Assembly (NCBI GenBank): GCA_021325235.1 | Contig: JAJPHN010000006.1 | Span: 1-64,000, forward strand | Source of the DNA: Terriglobia bacterium | GTDB lineage: Bacteria; Acidobacteriota; Terriglobia; Bryobacterales; Bryobacteraceae | DNA length: 64,000 nt | Direction of reading: 5' to 3' | In this document: positions 54,610 through 61,971 of the stretch, piece after piece | How the letters are laid out: the number at the start of each line of letters is the position of its first letter | Numbering within the stretch: the first letter of the stretch is position 1 | Position numbers and translations under genes: made by a program | The notes under the pieces: generated by a model | Database searches by the model: none | Told to the model about the DNA's origin: nothing | Seen by the model: only the letters and a program-made list of their open reading frames with translations

Positions 54610-55764
54610 TTGCCCCGCCGCAAGCTCATTTCGCTGGTTGCGGTCTGGATCGGATTGGTCGTTGCTCTTCTGCCCGTGTTTTTTCAGTGGCAGCCCACAG
54701 CGGTAAGCGGCGGACGCGCTGGCCGGCTGCGGCTCGATAGCGCGTACCTGCTGGCGGCGCTGCTGGCTTTCCTGCTTTACCGGCTCGAACGGAAGCGCGG
54801 CTCCCGGCAGCGTGCCTTCGCGCTCGTGCTGCTGGTGGTGCTTGCGACGCTTTGGACCAACAGTGTTCATCGTTATTACGTCGACAAAGGTTCGGTGCGG
54901 GCGGAGCAATCGAATTTCGCCTGGCAAGTAGAAATTCAACGCGAAGTGATGCGGCTTTCGCCTTCGGTTGCGCCGCATTCGTATCGTTTTTTGCCCAACT
55001 CGCTGGTGCGCTGGCTGGAACTCGCGGGCTTCGATTATGAATCGGCGCGCGATATTTATCGTCTCTTCCTCAATCTGCTCCTCTTCTACGCGCTGCTGCG
55101 CTATGCGCTTCTATTTACGGACGACACCGGCGCGCTGCTGGCGTTACTGCTGGTGGCGGCGGTGTATCCGGTCAGTTTTGAATACTACTCTGGGCAGTTG
55201 ACCGATCCGCTTTCGCACTTATCGTTTCTGCTCGCGTTCATTTTCCTCGAGACGGAAGAGTTCGCGTTCTTTCTCACCGCGCTCGTCATCGGCTCACTGG
55301 CGAAAGAGACGGTGCTCGCGCTGGCCGGCTATTACGTCCTCTTTCAGCGGCGCGAAAGCCATTATCTTCCCAAAGCGCTGCTGGCCTGCGGAGCGAGCGC
55401 TGCGGCGTATCTGGGCGTACGCGCGCTGGTGGTGCATGGCGCGGGCTCGTACCGCTATGAACAGGTCAGCGGCGTGTCACCAGCCCATGCGCTCGCCAAC
55501 TGGCAGGGCGGCCGCTGGCAGGCGCTGTTTGCGCTCACGGCGCTGGCGTTGGTGCCGTTTCTGATTGTCGCCTGGAAGACGACACCGGCATCGCTCAAAC
55601 GGCTCGCGCTGTATCTGCTGCCGGTACTGTTTGTGTCAAGCCTCTTTTTCGGATGGCTGTTCGAGGCGCGGAACTACATGCCGCTCTTTTTTGTGCTGGC
55701 AGTTGTTGCCGGGCGGTATCTAAGCACGCTCACTCGCGCTTCGGGGCCGGAGAAGGCAGCTTGA
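54610..55764 (+). CDS. Polytopic membrane protein, GT-C-like
   Basis: The 384-residue protein has about eleven hydrophobic helices with large loops, for example EIQREVMRLSPSVAPHSYRF and FEYYSGQLTDPLSHLSFLLA. The overall shape is like GT-C lipid-linked sugar transferases, but no signature is clear. The start is TTG 54610, because upstream residues lie inside the esterase gene. Its 3' end overlaps the convergent secreted protein by 35 bp. Confidence 0.6.
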   Translation: MPRRKLISLVAVWIGLVVALLPVFFQWQPTAVSGGRAGRLRLDSAYLLAALLAFLLYRLERKRGSRQRAFALVLLVVLATLWTNSVHRYYVDKGSVRAEQSNFAWQVEIQREVMRLSPSVAPHSYRFLPNSLVRWLELAGFDYESARDIYRLFLNLLLFYALLRYALLFTDDTGALLALLLVAAVYPVSFEYYSGQLTDPLSHLSFLLAFIFLETEEFAFFLTALVIGSLAKETVLALAGYYVLFQRRESHYLPKALLACGASAAAYLGVRALVVHGAGSYRYEQVSGVSPAHALANWQGGRWQALFALTALALVPFLIVAWKTTPASLKRLALYLLPVLFVSSLFFGWLFEARNYMPLFFVLAVVAGRYLSTLTRASGPEKAA

Positions 55765-56347
55765 GTTCGACGGCAAAGCGGATCCAGTCGATGCGGCCGA
55801 GTGGATCGCTGGAATTCGCGTGACTGGTTCTTGAGGCAGTGATCCAGAGGCGTCCTTGGCCGAGCGGCGATGAACCCAGCTTCCCGAGGGCTTCGTCGTA
55901 TTGCTGCTGGCTGTAGGTGTAAGGCCAGAGCAGGATGTCGAGGCGGTGCCCTTCGGCTTGATAGTCCGAACAATTTGTGACGAATTTGAACTCACGCGGA
56001 GTGTCGGCAACTACGTCCTCCGCTTTCCAGCCGTAGCTGGTATCGATGTAGCGAACGCTGTGTTCGCGGTAGGGCGGATTCACGACGTACACGAAGTCGT
56101 GGCATTGCGGGCCCGGGTGCTTCGGTTCGATCTCCATCGTCCAGCCGCTCGGGTTGCCTTGGGGCGCTGGGATCAGGACGAAATCGAGCTGTGAGTTGAT
56201 GGAATATCGGAATGCCTCGCCTTCCTTTACCTCGCCTGTGAAGCAGACGGCGCCCGCCGAACACTCCGGTTTGGCCGTGGAAGGCGGTTTGCGCGGAGCC
56301 GTGGATTCGAGCTGCAGAAGAGTGAGCAGCACGGCGAAGAGTCTCAT
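55730..56347 (-). CDS. Secreted hypothetical protein
   Basis: The 205-residue protein starts with a weak signal (RLFAVLLTLLQLESTA). It has a beta-rich middle (FRYSINSQLDFVLIPAP, GWTMEIEPKHPGPQCHDFVY) and four Cys that could pair (CSAGAVC, QCHDF, NCSDY). No known domain is recognised. It converges on the GT-C-like gene with a 35-bp overlap. Confidence 0.65.
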   Translation of the reverse strand: MRLFAVLLTLLQLESTAPRKPPSTAKPECSAGAVCFTGEVKEGEAFRYSINSQLDFVLIPAPQGNPSGWTMEIEPKHPGPQCHDFVYVVNPPYREHSVRYIDTSYGWKAEDVVADTPREFKFVTNCSDYQAEGHRLDILLWPYTYSQQQYDEALGKLGSSPLGQGRLWITASRTSHANSSDPLGRIDWIRFAVELKLPSPAPKRE

Positions 56348-56371
56348 CGTCTGGACAGTATTCTAAGCGTT

Positions 56372-57298
56372 ATGAAACGTTTGCTGCTTGCCATGCTGGT
56401 TCCTGCTGTCGCGTTCTGCGCCGGGGATCTCGATTCGGCGGTTAAGGCGAAAATTGCAGGATTCCAGGGGCGCGTCAGCCTGGCAGCGAAGAATCTCGAG
56501 ACGGGCGAGAGCTATAGCCTGCGCGCCGATGAGCCGGTACGGACGGCCAGCACCATCAAGCTCGCCATCATGATCGAGTGCTTTGCCGAAGCGAACGAAG
56601 GCAAGCTCGATCTTAACGAAAAGCTGAAAGTCTTGCCGGAAGAGAAGGTCTCGGGCAGCGGGATTCTGCAGGAGATGACCGATAACGACCTGTTTCCCAT
56701 TCGCGACATGGTGGATCTGATGATCGTGCTGAGCGACAACACGGCGACGAATCTGATTCTCAATCGCATCGGCGGAGACGCGGTGAATGCGCGCATGGAG
56801 TCGCTGGGATTGAAGCAGACGCGCTCGATGCGGAAGATTCTGGGCGATCGCAACGACCTGAAACCGTATCCGAGCGGCATCACGAAAGAAGGCGCGAAGC
56901 CGGAGAACAAGAAGTGGGGCATCGGGCGGACGACGCCGGCCGAGATGCTGTTTCTGATCGAAAAAATCTACCGCGGTGAGATGGTCTCGAAGAGCGCATC
57001 CGAGCAGATGCTGACGATTCTGAAGCACCAGCGGGATCGTGACGGGATCGGCCGCGACATGAAAGACGTCGATATTGCGAACAAGACGGGCGCGCTCGAT
57101 GCTTTGCGGGCCGACGTGGGCCTCATCTTCAGCAAGAAGGGTCCGATCGCGATGGCGATTTACATCGACGGCATGCCGGAGCCGGACTGGACGGTGGATA
57201 ATCCGGGCGAGCTGCTGATTGCGCGGCTGTCGGAGATTCTGGTGGATGGTCTGGGCTCGAACTCAAAGGGCGGGGCAGCAACGACGGCTGCGCACTGA
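56372..57298 (+). CDS. Class A beta-lactamase-like serine hydrolase
   Basis: The 308-residue exported protein has a signal peptide (KRLLLAMLVPAVAFCAG). It has the class A motifs S60-TIK, SDN at 121-123 and KTG at 238-240. The omega-loop Glu of true beta-lactamases (Glu166) is not present; the segment reads TRSMRKILGDRND, with Ile at the aligned position. Without it, deacylation should be slow, so the protein may be a penicillin-binding or DD-peptidase-like enzyme and not a resistance enzyme. It is a single-gene unit. Confidence 0.85.
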   Translation: MKRLLLAMLVPAVAFCAGDLDSAVKAKIAGFQGRVSLAAKNLETGESYSLRADEPVRTASTIKLAIMIECFAEANEGKLDLNEKLKVLPEEKVSGSGILQEMTDNDLFPIRDMVDLMIVLSDNTATNLILNRIGGDAVNARMESLGLKQTRSMRKILGDRNDLKPYPSGITKEGAKPENKKWGIGRTTPAEMLFLIEKIYRGEMVSKSASEQMLTILKHQRDRDGIGRDMKDVDIANKTGALDALRADVGLIFSKKGPIAMAIYIDGMPEPDWTVDNPGELLIARLSEILVDGLGSNSKGGAATTAAH

Positions 57299-57300
57299 GC

Positions 57301-58302
57301 TCAGGCCTCCGAAATAAAGAGACGGATCGCGAAGAAAGCAATTGCGGCCGCGAGCGCAGCGGCGGGGATGGTGAGGATCCAGGCGACCATGATGTTGCCG
57401 GCGACACTCCAGCGCACCGCGCGCACGCGCTGAATTGAACCCACGCCGGCGATCGAGCCCGCGACGACGTGGGTGGTGGAAACGGGCAGCTTCATCCAGG
57501 TGGCGAGCAGGATCGAGATGGCTGCACCGGTTTCGGCACAGAAGCCGCTGCGTGGTTTGAGGCGAGTGAGGCGCGTGCCTACGGTGCGAACGACGCGCCA
57601 GCCGCCGCTGAGCGTGCCGAGTCCCATGGCGGTGGCTGAGGCGAGGATGACCCAGTCGGGCACATGGAAATTTTTCTGAAAACCGCCGGCGACGAGCACG
57701 GCGGTGATGATGCCCATGGTTTTCTGCGCGTCGTTGGTGCCGTGGGCGCAGCTTAACAGTGAGGCCGAGAAGAGCTGCGCGTGACGGAAGAAGCGGTCGA
57801 GACGCGCGGGCGTTTGTCGGCGGAAAATCCAATAAACAGACACCATCAGCAGGTAACCGAGCACGAGGCCGATGACGGGCGCGACGACGATAAATGCCAG
57901 CGTGGACGGCCATTTGCCCACAATGAGGCCGTGAATGCCGGCTTTGGCGAGCGCGGCTCCGGCGTAGCCGCCAATGAGCGCGTGCGACGAGCTGATGGGA
58001 AGGCCGAAATACCAGGTGATCAGATTCCAGATGACGGCGCCAACGAGTCCGGCGAGGATCACGTAGGGCGTCACGATTTTTGTGTTGACAAAGCCAGCGC
58101 CGACGGTGGCGGCGACGCCGGTGCCGAGCAAGAAGGCTGCCAGGAAATTGAAAAGTGCGGCGAGCGAAACGGCTTTACCCGGGCTGAGGACGCGGGTGGC
58201 GACGACGGTGGCGATGGAATTCGCGGCATCGTGAAAGCCGTTGACGAAATCGAACAACAGCGCGATGGCGACGATCAGAACAACCAGCGATAGGACTGGC
58301 AT
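57301..58302 (-). CDS. pit: Inorganic phosphate transporter, Pit family
   Basis: The 333-residue protein has about ten membrane helices and both halves of the PHO4/Pit signature: GFHDAANSIATVVATRVLSP with PISSSHALIGGYAG, and SCAHGTNDAQKTMGI with PVSTTHVVAGSIAG. It moves phosphate with protons or as a metal-phosphate complex. It follows the DUF47 gene by 3 bp, the normal pairing for this transporter. Confidence 0.95.
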   Translation of the reverse strand: MPVLSLVVLIVAIALLFDFVNGFHDAANSIATVVATRVLSPGKAVSLAALFNFLAAFLLGTGVAATVGAGFVNTKIVTPYVILAGLVGAVIWNLITWYFGLPISSSHALIGGYAGAALAKAGIHGLIVGKWPSTLAFIVVAPVIGLVLGYLLMVSVYWIFRRQTPARLDRFFRHAQLFSASLLSCAHGTNDAQKTMGIITAVLVAGGFQKNFHVPDWVILASATAMGLGTLSGGWRVVRTVGTRLTRLKPRSGFCAETGAAISILLATWMKLPVSTTHVVAGSIAGVGSIQRVRAVRWSVAGNIMVAWILTIPAAALAAAIAFFAIRLFISEA

Positions 58303-58305
58303 GCG

Positions 58306-58920
58306 TCAGCTGTTCTTCACGGCAACATTCTGAATCACGTCGGCCACGTCCTCGCACAGATCGGTTGCATGTTCGAGCTCTTCCACGATTTCTTTCTTTT
58401 TGATGAGCGTGATGGGGTCGGTTTCGCGGTTGAAGAGGTTGGTGAGGAAGGTGCGCTCGAGGGCGTCGGCCTCGTTTTCGAGGCGATTGACTTCGATGCA
58501 GTCGTCGAGCACAGGCTTGCGGTCGTGGAGGGCGTGGATGGCGCGCGACAGGGCGCGGCTGGAGGAGGCAATGACGCCGGCGAGTTTGAGAGCCGTTTCG
58601 GGAATGGGGTCGAGGCGATAGGCGACGATGCGAAACGTGGCGTCTTCGATGGCGTCGACGACGTTATCGAGGCTGGTGGCGAGGGTTTGAATGTCTTCGG
58701 GATCGAGCGGGGTGATGAAGGTGGCCTGCAGACGCTGGAAGATCTGATGCGTGATTTCGTCGGCCCCGCGCTCGAGAGCTTCGATTTGTTTGGAGACGTC
58801 GCAGACGCCCTGGTAGCCGCGCTGCAGACCGGTGCGCAATAGCTCGGCGGACTGGCAGAGCAGATCGACGTGTTTGGTGAAGAGTTCGAAAAACTTTTCG
58901 TCTTTGGGAAGTAGGTTCAT
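58306..58920 (-). CDS. DUF47 PhoU-like partner of Pit
   Basis: The 204-residue all-helical protein begins MNLLPKDEKFFELFTKHVDLL and contains LATSLDNVVDAIEDATFRIVAYRLDPIP and KKKEIVEELEHATDLCEDVADVIQNVAVKNS, diagnostic of DUF47. These proteins lie next to Pit transporters and are thought to regulate them. The ATG at 58920 removes a long upstream read that would run into the divergent DUF1080 gene. Confidence 0.93.
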   Translation of the reverse strand: MNLLPKDEKFFELFTKHVDLLCQSAELLRTGLQRGYQGVCDVSKQIEALERGADEITHQIFQRLQATFITPLDPEDIQTLATSLDNVVDAIEDATFRIVAYRLDPIPETALKLAGVIASSSRALSRAIHALHDRKPVLDDCIEVNRLENEADALERTFLTNLFNRETDPITLIKKKEIVEELEHATDLCEDVADVIQNVAVKNS

Positions 58921-58963
58921 GGCCCGAAACTGCGAGTGTAACGGTGGTGTAGGCTTCGAGTAT

Positions 58964-59638
58964 ATGAACACGGCTGTAATTGGTCTGTTACTGGCAACAA
59001 GCATCGCGTTTGGCGCAAGTGCGGATGAGGGCTGGAAGCAGCTTTTCAACGGGCACGACCTGACGGGATGGAAGCATGTGGGGCCGGGCGGCATTCGGGT
59101 CGAGGATGGACTGATGCGGACCTACGGCGGCATGGGGCTTACGTACTGGACGGGCGGTCCGGTGGGCGACTGCACGATTCGCGTGGTGTACAAAATGCGC
59201 GATGAGAACGATAATTCGGGCGTGTTCATTCGCATCCCAACGGCGCCGACCGAGCCCTGGATGCCGGTGAATAAAGGTTACGAGGTGCAGATCGATAATC
59301 ATCCGGAGCGCGGCGGCGAGGATGAGTATCACGTCACCGGGACGCTCTATTCGTTGACGAAACCGCTGGCGAAGCCGGGGAAGCCGGGGCCGGAGTGGAA
59401 CACGATGGACATCACACTCGACGGACCGCGGACGATTGTGGTGGTCAATGGCGAGAAGGTGACCGATTACACCGAGGGCCAGCCCGTGCCCCCGAAGAAG
59501 TTGAGCTTCGAACCGGATCGTGGCCGGCGGCCGGATCGCGGCTGGTTCGGACTGCAGAACCATAGCGACAACGATATTGTTTTCTTCAAAGAAGTAGCGA
59601 TCAAGCCCTTGACCAAGCACGCGGGCTCGAGCGAATAG
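58964..59638 (+). CDS. Exported DUF1080 (3-keto-disaccharide hydrolase-like) protein
   Basis: The 224-residue protein has a signal peptide (TAVIGLLLATSIAFGA) and the DUF1080 concanavalin-like fold: GWKQLFNGHDLTGWKHVG, NDNSGVFIRI, KGYEVQIDNH and GRRPDRGWFGLQNHSD. Known relatives cleave glycosidic bonds of 3-keto-glycosides. The gene starts 44 bp from the divergent DUF47 gene. The next gene starts directly at its stop. Confidence 0.88.
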   Translation: MNTAVIGLLLATSIAFGASADEGWKQLFNGHDLTGWKHVGPGGIRVEDGLMRTYGGMGLTYWTGGPVGDCTIRVVYKMRDENDNSGVFIRIPTAPTEPWMPVNKGYEVQIDNHPERGGEDEYHVTGTLYSLTKPLAKPGKPGPEWNTMDITLDGPRTIVVVNGEKVTDYTEGQPVPPKKLSFEPDRGRRPDRGWFGLQNHSDNDIVFFKEVAIKPLTKHAGSSE

Positions 59639-61018
59639 TTGCGCGCGCCCGAAACGCTCTCGCATTCGGCTGATGCTCCGCTCGAGCGGGGCATGGGTCT
59701 GTTCCCGGCACTGGCGGCGAACATGCTGCAGATGGTCGGGGTCGGACCGTTTCTGACCATTCCACTGATACTGGCGGCGATGGGCGGACCCCAGGCGCTC
59801 GCGGGCTGGGTCCTGGGCGCAGTGATTTCGGCGTGTGATGGCCTCGTATGGGCGGAGCTGGGCGCGGCGATGCCGGGGACGGGCGGCTCGTACGAATATC
59901 TGCAGCAGGCATTCGGACCGCGCGGGCTGGGGCGGCTGATGGGCTTCCTGTTTTTGTGGCAGGTGATGCTGTCGGCACCGATCACGGCGGCTTCGGGCGG
60001 GCTCGGATTCGCCGATTATGCGCGCTACCTGTTTCCGGGCATGAGTGCGTGGGAGCACCGGCTGGTTGCAGTGGCGGTGTGCGCGGCGGCGACGGTGCTG
60101 CTTTATCGAAATATTCGCTCGATCAGCACGATCTCGACAGTGCTTTGGATCGGGTTGATGCTGGCGATGGGGATTATCGTGTGGGGCGGCGCAACTCATT
60201 TTCATCCGGCGATGGCGTTTACGTTTCCCAGGGGCGCATTTCATTTATCGGGCGCATTCTTCACGGGCCTGGGCACGGCGACGCTGCTGGCGATGTATGA
60301 CTATAGCGGGTATTTCACCGTTTGTTTAATTGGCGGCGAGGTGAAGAATCCGGCGCGCACGATTCCGCGAGCGGTGCTGTATTCGATTGCGATTCTGGCG
60401 GTGTTGTACGTGGCGATGAGTTTGTCGGTGATTGGCGTGGTGCCGTGGCAGGAGGCAGCAAAGTCGCAAGCTGTGATGTCGGTGTTCATGGAGCGGCTGT
60501 ATGGAGCGAAGGCTGCATCGGCAATGACCGTACTGATTTTGTGGGTGGCGTTCGCATCGGTGTTCTGCGTGCTGCTCGGGTACACACGTGTGCCATACGC
60601 GGCGGCGGCGGAGGGCAAGTTCTTTCGCGTGTTTGCGCGGGTTCACCCAAAAGAACATTTTCCTTCGTTCTCGGTGTTGTTTATGGGCGTGCTATCGGCG
60701 GCCGCCTGTTTCTTCACGCTCGAGCAGTTGATTAAAGAGCTGATTATTTTGCAGATTCTGACATGGTTTGCGGCGCAGTGTGTGGCCGTGGTGCTGATAC
60801 GAAAGCTGCGAAAGGAGATTCGGCGGCCGTTTTCGATGCCGCTGTATCCGATTCCGGTGCTGGCGGCGCTGGGCGGCTGGCTGTACATACTGATTGCGAG
60901 TGAGCAGCAGTATGTGTGGGCGGGTTTGGCGATGGTGGTGGTGGGGACGGGGGCGTATTTGTGGAGGGCGCGGCGGCTGCGGGAGTGGCCGTTTGGGGAA
61001 CGAAGCCAGCTTGATTGA
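59639..61018 (+). CDS. APC-superfamily amino acid/polyamine permease
   Basis: The 459-residue protein has 12 predicted membrane helices and the APC pattern: MVGVGPFLTIPLILAAMGG, GGSYEYLQQAFGPRGLG and YDYSGYFTVCLIGGEVKNPARTIPRA. It transports an amino acid or related amine; the substrate is not readable. TTG 59639 follows the previous stop directly; ATG 59693 is an alternative but would trim the first loop. Confidence 0.85.
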   Translation: MRAPETLSHSADAPLERGMGLFPALAANMLQMVGVGPFLTIPLILAAMGGPQALAGWVLGAVISACDGLVWAELGAAMPGTGGSYEYLQQAFGPRGLGRLMGFLFLWQVMLSAPITAASGGLGFADYARYLFPGMSAWEHRLVAVAVCAAATVLLYRNIRSISTISTVLWIGLMLAMGIIVWGGATHFHPAMAFTFPRGAFHLSGAFFTGLGTATLLAMYDYSGYFTVCLIGGEVKNPARTIPRAVLYSIAILAVLYVAMSLSVIGVVPWQEAAKSQAVMSVFMERLYGAKAASAMTVLILWVAFASVFCVLLGYTRVPYAAAAEGKFFRVFARVHPKEHFPSFSVLFMGVLSAAACFFTLEQLIKELIILQILTWFAAQCVAVVLIRKLRKEIRRPFSMPLYPIPVLAALGGWLYILIASEQQYVWAGLAMVVVGTGAYLWRARRLREWPFGERSQLD

Positions 61019-61209
61019 TTTGAGGATGGGACCATCCGCCGCGGACGTGCACGCGCGCCCCACTTCGAGCCCGGGGCGGCTTTGGCGATGTTCAGAGATG
61101 TATTGGACAGGCTTTCCGCTCGATAGAGCTTTCTGAGGGAACGAAGCCACGGTCCCTTTGCATTCGCTGCGTGCGGCTGCGACGGGAACTTCGCTCGGCG
61201 GGTGGGAGA

Positions 61210-61335
61210 GTCGAAGGTGACCTGAACGGGGATGCGGCTTTTGATACCGAATTCCTGCTCGACATCGTACGGGAACAATACGCACGCGCCGCCGTCTGAA
61301 CCGAGCGAACACGGCAGGAGAAATTTGCGTAGATT
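61210..61335 (-). pseudogene. Remnant of a DUF1905-like gene
   Basis: On the minus strand a frame reads KFLLPCSLGSDGGACVLFPY and DVEQEFGIKSRIPVQVTFD, the conserved start of DUF1905 proteins, with no start codon of normal type nearby. After VTFD the expected GVPYRGS-like continuation is missing and the frame reads Arg/Pro-rich noise. It lies in the 343-bp gap 61019-61361, otherwise empty, which also repeats GGGAACGAAGCCA from the 3' end of the permease gene. This points to decay after a rearrangement. Confidence 0.4.
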
Positions 61336-61361
61336 ATTTTCGGAGCAGCGCGCCTATCGAC

Positions 61362-61925
61362 ATGGACCGTATCAACCCGTATGAATGGATCGGCTACATC
61401 TGGATCGTTGTGTTGGCGGCCTGGATTCTCACCAGCTTCTGGAGCAAGAAGACGATACGGAAACAGTCGAGGGGCTCGCGCCTTGGGCAAATCGGGCTGG
61501 GCGTGCTGGCCGGTGTTCTCCTCTCGGGCAGGATCTGGAAGGGACCGCAGCTCATACCGCAGAACGCAGAGACGGGCTGGGTCGGGCTCGCGCTGACGCT
61601 GGCGGGAGTGGCACTGGCGCTCTGGGCGAGATTCGTGCTGGGCCGCAACTGGAGCGGAACGGTTACTGTGAAACACAACCATGAACTGGTGCGAGGCGGG
61701 CCGTATCGAGTCGTGCGGCATCCGATCTATTCCGGTTTTCTGTTAGCCCTACTCGGTACCGCAGTTGCGACCGGGACGGCTTGCGCCTTTGCCGGGCTGG
61801 TACTGGCGGCTGTTGCGCTGCGGCTCAAATCGCTCACTGAGGAACAATTCATGACGGAAGAGTTTGGCGCGCAGTATCTCGAATATAAGCGCGAAACGCG
61901 CGCGCTTATACCCCTCTTGTGGTGA
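61362..61925 (+). CDS. Isoprenylcysteine carboxyl methyltransferase-like membrane protein
   Basis: The 187-residue protein has four to five helices and the ICMT motif NHELVRGGPYRVVRHPIYSG with EEQFMTEEFGAQYLEYKRETRALIP. It methylates an unidentified substrate with SAM. It is distinct from the copy at 14761-15333, being longer at the N-terminus and carrying GRNWSGTVTVK before the motif. It has its own ATG and no close partner. Confidence 0.85.
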   Translation: MDRINPYEWIGYIWIVVLAAWILTSFWSKKTIRKQSRGSRLGQIGLGVLAGVLLSGRIWKGPQLIPQNAETGWVGLALTLAGVALALWARFVLGRNWSGTVTVKHNHELVRGGPYRVVRHPIYSGFLLALLGTAVATGTACAFAGLVLAAVALRLKSLTEEQFMTEEFGAQYLEYKRETRALIPLLW

Positions 61926-61955
61926 TTTACTGGCAGCGCAGTGGTGCGGTATACT
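61926..61955 (+). promoter_or_regulatory. Candidate promoter for the peptidase gene
   Basis: TTTACT (61926-61931) and TATACT (61950-61955) are separated by 18 bp. The start of transcription would be near 61962, about 10 nt before the ATG. Confidence 0.45.
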
Positions 61956-61971
61956 CGGCAACACTCTTTCC

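Noticed and set aside
56372-57298. Antibiotic-resistance beta-lactamase
   Set aside because: The omega-loop glutamate needed for turnover is missing at the aligned position, and there is no regulator or mobile element nearby. It is reported as beta-lactamase-like only.
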